DNA of 64,000 bases from Bacteroidales bacterium (GTDB lineage Bacteria > Bacteroidota > Bacteroidia > Bacteroidales > UBA932): the NCBI GenBank assembly GCA_017450165.1, contig JAFSWO010000083.1, forward strand, positions 41,392 to 105,391. The letters run 5' to 3'. A program made the position numbers and the translations under genes. The notes under the pieces are model-generated. The model had not been told where the DNA came from. It was given only the letters and a program-made list of their open reading frames with translations, and made no database searches. Shown here in pieces: positions 59,201 through 64,000 of the stretch. The number at the start of each line of letters is the position of its first letter. The stretch's first letter is position 1.

Positions 59201-59583
59201 TAAGTAAAAAAGGTTCTTATCAATTCAATGGTAAGACATACAACCTCACCAAAATCCAGCAACTGAACCAGTATCTCGATGCCAGTTTCCCCAATCTTGA
59301 CGCCAATTTCAGCGTGTGTCCTGAAGGCTATCGACTACCGAATGTTCGCGAGATGTCAATTATATGGACCGCGCTCTCTCCTCTCGAAACAGGTGATGGT
59401 CTTGGCACTGGATATCTTGCGGCCGAAGGCACCAATATGCCTTCTCGAACCCATTGGTCGAAAGGCAATGAGGGCTCTAAAAAGAGGAGCACTGATTGGG
59501 GCTGGGCAATGAATACGAAACACCTTCTTATGGCCACCATCACCAACGGCGTCTCCAAACCCCGCTGCGTGAAGGATTTGTAA
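56254..59583 (+). CDS. DUF4906-like large pilus tip/adhesin lipoprotein
   Basis: 1109 aa, lipobox FVFAGC (Cys18). N-terminal pilus-like domains: VDVTTRGELGIVRESNVFNIYLMIFEG (Arg51 processing context), GCTLVAVANMNP, LSRLYAKVTFNVRVAKD. The middle is long and beta-rich. An EF-hand-like calcium loop, RNRDNDGDGIIDADEIRWYM, lies in the C-terminal third. The C-terminus is VCPEGYRLPNVREMSIIWTAL...TNGVSKPRCVKDL, reminiscent of FISUMP/C-type-lectin-like adhesion domains. It is the last gene of the operon, a position often taken by the tip adhesin. Start ATG 56254; ligand unknown. Confidence 0.75.
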   Translation: MKKWLLYIALILFVFAGCVHEPSERQCAAGEVDCVLSFGSPQGMSVDVTTRGELGIVRESNVFNIYLMIFEGNSASSKKIYGHYFDSGNLNATSESNYWTVTNMSAATDPATNGTIHFRTSAKTGCTLVAVANMNPNDLDVSAGLLSTIQTFGDLQGVVATQVRSEIAANSGFFLMTGQRDGVDIVADNEHPDDPVSISPGLSLSRLYAKVTFNVRVAKDTLGGPRSPLSKFVPYTWQVVNVPTCCYLLPGAEDAADSADKLFSTEALGFETETITTDNNDYYADGKTKVSIHSFSFYMMENRHAPSAGIKTYADRERRVKPDPYTATTFFDNGGYVYTDPLSAYVVLTGKIVMGTTATVGEGVNAHTNENATLDANVRYEIHLGNFSSDVTDFNTERNYNYVYNIYIGGAESIKAEVEAYKNGSTAEPEPGATGRVVVALEKVFDSDCHYSTQVISFHANYMDPNNISWYVESPFNPDGVGGSDVSSGLVSLSDIDYHWVEFFVNAKDDSGIYYSDRRVKYYPYDYDGPEFHELNGDPIPHGDPRRTMYVDELVNFLRAEKTQYDIDQAKLALQPGDEGYVEGYVPVNHFDNDPGPDGPKISVTAFIDEYYYTVHPITKEYDPTLWKQIVNHPMRRMHILASSATSADKESTMIGSSFTIQQRSIQSIYAVHETAGLQSAWGMEFTDDNTETGMADYWKNEDFEDCGNTSTTNGRLNTLKLWGVLDKDGNEVAVGEPWEKYLNLYGTNETPHLLDDYNYLRYSCLSRNRDNDGDGIIDADEIRWYMAADVQLIGVFMGSYGIEGDARLYQRSAADQADSHKDKWRQHIIASNRYVNSEADSLNSNKYARVVWAEEGVNGSSLAFKDNNLQTSKFGTRCVRNLGYYVEGGERKDITLTDNPNVEPDPYIVMTRKRLNEDGSVTSPYTGNYDNRTFYEFDCSRINVASLRDPVDHELIGHDENSKMACLSSRFVTAPEINAVDISKKGSYQFNGKTYNLTKIQQLNQYLDASFPNLDANFSVCPEGYRLPNVREMSIIWTALSPLETGDGLGTGYLAAEGTNMPSRTHWSKGNEGSKKRSTDWGWAMNTKHLLMATITNGVSKPRCVKDL

Positions 59584-59656
59584 CCGCCGCTCCGCTTCCA
59601 CCTACGACTACGTCCGCGTCACCCATCAGCCAGAAAAGGTCGCCCTCCCGTAAATA

Positions 59657-59772
59657 GGCCTTGGCGGATAACAGACTGACAGTCAGGCGATAATACAAAG
59701 CACTGGTATCTGTTTTGGATACCAGTGCTTTGTGTATTATGGTGATTATTTGCGAGTTAGCTGCCAAGCCCC
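59657..59772. mobile_element. MITE-like palindromic element, copy 2
   Basis: About 116 bp, same architecture as copy 1. Terminal inverted repeats: left GGCCTTGGCGGATAAC (59657-59672), right GTTAGCTGCCAAGCCCC (59756-59772). Central perfect 14-bp stem AAAGCACTGGTATC with GATACCAGTGCTTT, extended by ATAATAC/GTATTAT with a 2-base bulge. It lies between the last pilus gene and the convergent SGNH gene, where it can act as a terminator. No target-site duplication is evident here. Confidence 0.75.
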
Positions 59773-59808
59773 AGCATCGTCAAGCGCCTCTCCGAGCGCC
59801 CTCACTGG

Positions 59809-60936
59809 CTACTCCACCCCGTACTTCTTCAGAATCTCCAGCAGGGGTTTCTCGATGGAGCACATCCAGAGGTAGTAGCCATAGTCGTCCGGATGGGTAC
59901 CGTCCACAGAGGATTCGTGGAGCGGACTGGTCGCGCTGGGACGAATGTAATAGACATCCGGCCAGCACTTCACGGCGATCGCCATCAGACTGTCGGCCAT
60001 CGCCTGTTTGGCGGCCTCAACCTCATTCAAAACGGTATCGTAGTTGCGGCCTTCGCGATAGATGGTCTGCTGGAAGATCAGCGGTTTGCCGGGATGAGCC
60101 GCGCGCAGCCGTTCGATAAACGGAAAAAGCCGCTGCTCGATTACCTGAGCATTCGGATTCGAGAAGGCATCAAAGACATAGGCATCCGCCTCCACATCGG
60201 CCAGAACCTCCGCAAAATAGGGTTGCAGGCGGCATCGCCCGCTGCACCCGAGCGACAGCATCTGGATGCCGGTACGGCGCGTGAACTGGTCCGGATAGGA
60301 CATGCCCGCACGGCTGGTGGAGATGCCGTGGGTGAAACTCGATCCGAAAATGGCCACCCGGTGGCGGAACGGCGACGGAATCGCCTCCAGCACAGATCCC
60401 TTCTCCACGCCAATCTTCAAAGAGGTCAACTCGCTGTAAATAGGCAGATAGAGCAGGCACTCCTTCATGGTGGGCGCCATGTTTTTGATGAGGGTCAGTT
60501 CGGCCTCCGGGTTGGAGACGGTGGGTGCAATATTGCGTGCCCAGCGCCAGCTGCCGTCGGCCTGCTTGATATAGAGATCGTAACCTTGCGAGGCGAGTCG
60601 CATCGTGGAGTTGCTCCGCCAGGAGAAATCGCCTGTGGCCGTCAGGGTGATGGAGCCCGAGTTGGTGCGGAAGACCACCGCCAGACCGGCAGGGCAGCGA
60701 ACCTGGAAGTTCTCCGTCTTGGTGAAGCCTTTGTATTTCACGGTGTCCACGCGGTGGTACGGATTAGGCGTATCCATGATTTTGCCGATCAGCGTCAAAT
60801 CCGACGCCTCGGTATAGACATATTGTACGTTCTTGGGGGTTGCATACACGCCGTCGGAGGTCTGTGCAGCGGACTGTGCCGTCATCACGCATCCCAGCGC
60901 CACCACGGCCACGATCATCAAAAGTATCCGTTTCAT
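59809..60936 (-). CDS. Exported SGNH/GDSL hydrolase with GxDLY N-terminal domain
   Basis: 375 aa, signal peptide MKRILLMIVAVVALGCVMTAQ. The N-terminal beta domain carries the GxDLY motif (ASQGYDLYIKQADGSWRWARN), a known companion of SGNH_hydro_3 lipases. The catalytic domain has VAIFGSSFTHGISTSRAGMSYP (Ser block), SLGCSGRC, DAFSNPN and VDGTHPDDYGYYLW (Asp/His). It is probably an esterase acting on carbohydrate or lipid acyl groups in the periplasm. A minus-strand -7 box ends only 7 bases before the ATG. Confidence 0.9.
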   Translation of the reverse strand: MKRILLMIVAVVALGCVMTAQSAAQTSDGVYATPKNVQYVYTEASDLTLIGKIMDTPNPYHRVDTVKYKGFTKTENFQVRCPAGLAVVFRTNSGSITLTATGDFSWRSNSTMRLASQGYDLYIKQADGSWRWARNIAPTVSNPEAELTLIKNMAPTMKECLLYLPIYSELTSLKIGVEKGSVLEAIPSPFRHRVAIFGSSFTHGISTSRAGMSYPDQFTRRTGIQMLSLGCSGRCRLQPYFAEVLADVEADAYVFDAFSNPNAQVIEQRLFPFIERLRAAHPGKPLIFQQTIYREGRNYDTVLNEVEAAKQAMADSLMAIAVKCWPDVYYIRPSATSPLHESSVDGTHPDDYGYYLWMCSIEKPLLEILKKYGVE

Positions 60937-60943
60937 AGTGAGA

Positions 60944-60951
60944 CAAAGTTA
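60944..60951 (-). promoter_or_regulatory. -7 element for the SGNH hydrolase
   Basis: Minus-strand TAACTTTG, an exact TAnnTTTG match, 7 bases before the ATG at 60936. A mirrored, weaker TAACTTGC lies on the plus strand about 15 bases away and may serve the TfoX-like gene. Confidence 0.5.
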
Positions 60952-60991
60952 ACGAAAGAATTCTTAACTTGCCTTCGAAAAGCAACAGGTT

Positions 60992-61396
60992 ATGGCGGAC
61001 TCCCGGGAATATGTCGATTTCATTCTGGACAAGTTTGCGCGGTTGGAAGTGGTCAGCGCGCGCAAGATGTTCGGCGGCTACGTGTTGCACATGGCCGGCA
61101 AGGTGCTGGGCTTCATCTTTGAAGACGAGTTTCTGTTCGAGCCTGGTCCCACTGTGGCCCGGCTGCTGCCGAACGCCGAGCGCAAGGAGCTCTTCCCCGG
61201 CTCCAAGCTTTTCTATGTGATTGATGAAGGCATGAGCGCGCAGCATCTCTGCGCCCTGGCCGAAGCCTGCTACGACGATCTTCCGCTCCCCAAGCCCCGC
61301 AAATCCAAGAAGTCGCCCCGCACCGCCGCCGAGGCCTCCCGCCGCGAAGCGCGCATCGCCGCCGAATTCCCCTTCGCCAAAAATATCAAGTGGTAG
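60992..61396 (+). CDS. TfoX N-terminal-domain protein
   Basis: 134 aa, cytosolic. Residues 1-95 match the TfoX/Sxy N-terminal domain: YVDFILDKFARLEVVSARKMFGGYVLHMAGKVLGFIFEDEFLF. The C-terminal tail is Lys/Arg/Ala-rich (RKSKKSPRTAAEASRREAR), consistent with nucleic-acid contact. TfoX relatives regulate competence in gammaproteobacteria, but stand-alone N-domain proteins such as this have no established role in Bacteroidetes. It is divergent from the SGNH hydrolase and convergent with the phosphatase gene (19-base gap). Confidence 0.85.
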   Translation: MADSREYVDFILDKFARLEVVSARKMFGGYVLHMAGKVLGFIFEDEFLFEPGPTVARLLPNAERKELFPGSKLFYVIDEGMSAQHLCALAEACYDDLPLPKPRKSKKSPRTAAEASRREARIAAEFPFAKNIKW

Positions 61397-61415
61397 ATCC
61401 TCTCCAGAAGCTTGG

Positions 61416-62705
61416 TTATTTGTACTGCGCAATGCGGGACTCGAACCAAGTCTTGACGTCGGTCCAACGGTAGTAGGGTCCGGTGACGGGCCGGAGGGCG
61501 GGGATGCGGACCTCCTGCTCATTGTAGAGGAACTTCACGAGCACCGGCTTGCCCTCTGCGCGGTAGAAAATCAGCTGCAGGTTGGAGCCCATCGGGATGC
61601 GCTCAAAGGCCTGCCAGCGCGGGTTGGCGGCGACCGCCGGCATGCAGTCGCCCGGGCCCTCGAGTCCCATCAAGCCGGCCAACGGAAGAATACCGGTATC
61701 GTGGCCGAAACGCAGGTCGGCAGCGCGGTTGCTTTCCGGCTTCATGGCAGCTTCCGCACGATCCATGTAGTCCTGCAGCAGCCCCTGCGCAGGTGCCCAG
61801 AGCACATTGCGGCCATATTCCTCGGAATTGGCCATCGATGCATAGCAGTGCACATTGTAGCTCTCATACTGCGCGAGCAACTCCTCCGGCGTGAAATACT
61901 TGGTCAGAATCTGCGTGCCGGTCTCCACGCACTGATCAATGCCGCCCGCGTGGTAAAGCTTCTCCGCAAAGCGGTAAGGATTGTCTATCACTGCGGCTAT
62001 CGCCTTCTTGGAGCCGCAGAACAGGCTGTTCATCAGGCGCTCCGGATTGAAGGTCGCCTGCAGCAGCGAGTCGTGCAGCTGTCGGCTGGCGCGCGAAACC
62101 ATCTTGCCGTCCTTGTAATCGTGGGCCAGCAGTTCGATATACTTTTTGCCCGTGATGAAATGGTATTTTACCTGCGGGGCGAGGTTGTCCAGCTCGTCGG
62201 TAAAGCTAGCCATGCTGATCAGGCAGCGCGGGATATTGCTCGACTGCACATCCACCTCCGTGCGCTGTGCGAAGACCTCCGGCACGCGGTTGTAGAGCCG
62301 CGTTGCGATAGCGCGATGCTCGCGGGCGCCGCGCTCGGTCAGGTCACCCACCATTCCCTCGTGTTCTGCCGTAACCCTCTCGACATCAGCGAGACACTGC
62401 TCGCCCAGCGGGGTGAGAATGCCGGCCTCTTTGGCCTTGGTCAGGTACTCCCAGGCTGCCGTGGCGTTCGAGCCAATGCTCCGGCGGCTGCCGTGCCGGC
62501 CGTAATGGCTGACATAGAACGGGGTATAGCCTGCCGGTGCGGGGGTATCGGGTGTTGCCACGTATTCATAACTATGGTGTACGGCCGCCGCGCGGTCCGG
62601 GTTCTCGCGAAGCAGTTCCGCGGTGGATTTCTGCGGCTGGGCCAAAAGGAGCGCCGGCGTGAAAACCATCGCCGCCAGCACAAAAGAACGGAAAAGGTGT
62701 TTCAT
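61416..62705 (-). CDS. Exported histidine acid phosphatase-family protein
   Basis: 429 aa, signal peptide MKHLFRSFVLAAMVFTPALL...AQ. The catalytic RHGxR motif occurs in FYVSHYGRHGSRR (Arg70-His71), and the proton-donor HD in LRFGHDTGILPL. The family includes acid phosphatases, phytases and inositol-polyphosphate phosphatases; substrate not determinable. I start at ATG 62705, which is preceded by an exact minus-strand -7 box. It lies downstream of, and on the same strand as, a TonB-dependent barrel gene. Confidence 0.88.
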   Translation of the reverse strand: MKHLFRSFVLAAMVFTPALLLAQPQKSTAELLRENPDRAAAVHHSYEYVATPDTPAPAGYTPFYVSHYGRHGSRRSIGSNATAAWEYLTKAKEAGILTPLGEQCLADVERVTAEHEGMVGDLTERGAREHRAIATRLYNRVPEVFAQRTEVDVQSSNIPRCLISMASFTDELDNLAPQVKYHFITGKKYIELLAHDYKDGKMVSRASRQLHDSLLQATFNPERLMNSLFCGSKKAIAAVIDNPYRFAEKLYHAGGIDQCVETGTQILTKYFTPEELLAQYESYNVHCYASMANSEEYGRNVLWAPAQGLLQDYMDRAEAAMKPESNRAADLRFGHDTGILPLAGLMGLEGPGDCMPAVAANPRWQAFERIPMGSNLQLIFYRAEGKPVLVKFLYNEQEVRIPALRPVTGPYYRWTDVKTWFESRIAQYK

Positions 62706-62720
62706 AATCTGGTCTTTTCG

Positions 62721-62728
62721 CAAAGATA
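62721..62728 (-). promoter_or_regulatory. -7 element for the histidine phosphatase
   Basis: Minus-strand TATCTTTG, an exact TAnnTTTG match, 15 bases before the ATG at 62705 and just after the upstream barrel gene stop. Confidence 0.6.
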
Positions 62729-62735
62729 ACAAAAC

Positions 62736-64000
62736 TTATTTTTTGCCGGCTTTGCCGGTCTGGCCGAGGCGGATGATGGCGCGGAGCATCACGTAGCTGT
62801 TGATGCCGTTGTAGAAACTCACGGCGCGCGACTGCGAACCGAAGGTGCGGGTCATGCTGCTCAACTGGCCCAACATATCGAAGGCTTCGAGCCGCAGGGT
62901 CATTTTCTTCTTGAGCATCGGCTGGGCCAGGGAGGCGTTCCAGATATAGTACTGCCGGTTGAGTTCATCGTAGTAATAGCCGCGCTGGTCCATGACCGCG
63001 AAGTCCGTGCTCAGCCGCATGCCCCACGGGAAGGTAACGACCGTGGAGGCCCCCACCGCCAGGTTCAGCACATCGCCGTTCACCTCGGGCCGCAGGTTGC
63101 TGCGCTCCATGGTGTACTCCGCGCGGGCGTTGAGGCCGGTCTCCAGCCAGTCGCCGCGATAGTTGAGGTCGAACTGCTCCTTGACCATCAGGCGCGGCGC
63201 CACGTTGATCTCGTCCACCTTCTTTTTGGTATCATAGAGATACGCCACATTGTTCTGATATTCACCGCCCGTGTGGTTGCTCACAGACCAGCCGCTCTCT
63301 CCGAAGGTCTTGTTGAAGACCATCGATCCGGTGGCGCGCCAGTTGCCGCCGATGTTGCCCTGCTGGGTGGTGCGGATACCGGTTTCATGGTCGTAGGAGG
63401 TGACCGTGGTGATCTGGTCTTCCGTCAGGCGGAAGGTGCCGTTGAGCACCAGGCTCTGCTGCCGCTTGATGTTGGAGATGTTGTACGACAGCGACATGTT
63501 GTGTACCTGCGCGGGCTTCAGATCGGGATTACCGGTGTGGATATAGAGCGGGTTGGTGCCGGAATTGACCGGAATCAACTGGTACATGCTCGGCAGCGAA
63601 GCCCAGTTGCTGTAGGTGAAGGAGCACTGCTCGGTCTTGCGCGGGTTGTAGCGGATGGTGATATTCGGTGCTACCTGGAAGTATCTGTTTTCCAGATCCT
63701 TCTTGACATCCTCCTCATACCAGGTAAGCACGGTGCGCTGCGGCCGGAGGGTTCCTCCCAGGGTCATGTTGAACTTCTTGCGGACATAGCGCAGGCTGAT
63801 GACCGCCGCGCCGGAATAGTAGTCGTAACGGCCGTGTGCGCTGAGATTGTCGGTATACCCCGCTTCGTATCCCGCCGGCAGGGAGTTGACCGCATTGCGG
63901 TGCGGCCCCAGTGCGACCGGCCGCCAGGAGGGGTCGACCTGCGCGAGGTTGTAGTAATCCTTGTCGTTGGTTCGCCATTCGCGCTGGGCGCGGAGGGTGG
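62736..64000 (-). CDS. TonB-dependent receptor-like outer-membrane barrel (5' end outside window)
   Basis: Partial: the minus-strand frame is open from the window edge to the stop at 62736, about 420 residues of the C-terminal barrel. The part beyond the internal ATG at 63767 is clearly coding (DYYNLAQVDPSWRPVALG, YDYYSGAAVISLRYVRKKFN). Repeated amphipathic strands with Tyr/Trp, such as FQVAPNITIRYNPRKTEQCSFTYSNWASLPSMYQLIP and NPLYIHTGNPDLKPAQVHNMSLSYNIS, match the OMP_b-brl_3 type of TonB-dependent receptors. The terminus is LRAIIRLGQTGKAGKK. Cargo unknown; the phosphatase gene follows after 30 bases. Confidence 0.85.
   Translation of the reverse strand, partial: TLRAQREWRTNDKDYYNLAQVDPSWRPVALGPHRNAVNSLPAGYEAGYTDNLSAHGRYDYYSGAAVISLRYVRKKFNMTLGGTLRPQRTVLTWYEEDVKKDLENRYFQVAPNITIRYNPRKTEQCSFTYSNWASLPSMYQLIPVNSGTNPLYIHTGNPDLKPAQVHNMSLSYNISNIKRQQSLVLNGTFRLTEDQITTVTSYDHETGIRTTQQGNIGGNWRATGSMVFNKTFGESGWSVSNHTGGEYQNNVAYLYDTKKKVDEINVAPRLMVKEQFDLNYRGDWLETGLNARAEYTMERSNLRPEVNGDVLNLAVGASTVVTFPWGMRLSTDFAVMDQRGYYYDELNRQYYIWNASLAQPMLKKKMTLRLEAFDMLGQLSSMTRTFGSQSRAVSFYNGINSYVMLRAIIRLGQTGKAGKK

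Noticed and set aside
60992-61396. TfoX-like gene as evidence for natural competence
   Set aside because: No com, pil or DNA-uptake genes are nearby, and the stand-alone N-domain has no established competence role in this phylum.
1-64000. tRNA, rRNA, CRISPR array, prophage or transposase genes
   Set aside because: I looked through intergenic regions and translated frames and saw none; the intergenic gaps are mostly too short for tRNAs and no regular direct-repeat array is present.

Overview
The window is a chromosomal segment of a Gram-negative member of the Bacteroidetes, most likely order Bacteroidales. Evidence: a SusC/SusD pair, a type V (Mfa/Fim-type) pilus cluster, many TonB-dependent or lipobox-carrying envelope proteins, the Bacteroidales lptC/ppiD neighbourhood, and promoters of the Bacteroidetes -7 type (TAnnTTTG) in front of many genes, with few Shine-Dalgarno sequences. 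Coding sequence is moderately GC-rich. The genus cannot be fixed from sequence alone. No rRNA, tRNA, CRISPR array, phage or transposase gene was seen. Genes are packed tightly and no gene-free stretch exceeds 300 bases.

Layout. 1-5.1 kb (minus): probable operon sufS-sufE-sufT-folK-glyS followed by an exported D-aminoacylase cut by the window edge. 5.1-8.0 kb (plus): ruvA, gcvH, a long-chain acyl-CoA ligase. 8.0-10.5 kb (minus): mnmG and ybeY, with two parS-like 16-mers. 10.6-20.3 kb: tonB, a P1-family peptidase, hflX, an alpha/beta hydrolase, ruvB, a C45-type Ntn hydrolase and mfd. 20.4-25.8 kb (plus): an envelope set (barrel protein, TPR-like protein, LptC, PpiD/SurA-like chaperone). 25.8-29.7 kb (minus): MacB/FtsX-type permease and mutS. 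29.7-32.7 kb (plus): a beta-lactamase-fold protein that has lost its catalytic residues, rsmA with a palindromic in-frame insertion, and an unknown membrane protein. 32.8-33.3 kb (minus): free methionine-(R)-sulfoxide reductase. 33.4-39.4 kb (plus): SusC, SusD and a surface lipoprotein with a tandem domain duplication. 39.4-48.5 kb (plus): N-formylglutamate amidohydrolase-like lipoprotein, an exo/endonuclease-phosphatase family protein containing a perfect 44-bp palindrome, thyA-folA-Na+ symporter, ychF, a two-domain SGNH lipoprotein and aspS. 48.6-59.6 kb (plus): a seven-gene type V pilus operon. 59.7-64.0 kb: an SGNH hydrolase, a TfoX-like protein, a histidine acid phosphatase and the 3' part of a TonB-dependent barrel.

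The most unusual material is repetitive DNA. (1) rsmA carries a tandem, in-frame pair of palindromic units inside its Rossmann fold. (2) The nuclease-family gene holds a perfect 44-bp palindrome in frame. (3) lptC has a perfect 12-bp stem in its signal-peptide codons. (4) Two copies of a roughly 115-bp element with terminal inverted repeats and an internal hairpin lie between convergent genes at 32.7 and 59.7 kb. (5) Two parS-like sites lie 434 bp apart (start to start) at mnmG. Together these suggest a genome with small palindromic mobile elements, some tolerated inside reading frames, and a location that may be origin-proximal. Functions are inferred from motifs read directly in the translated sequence; no database search was run.
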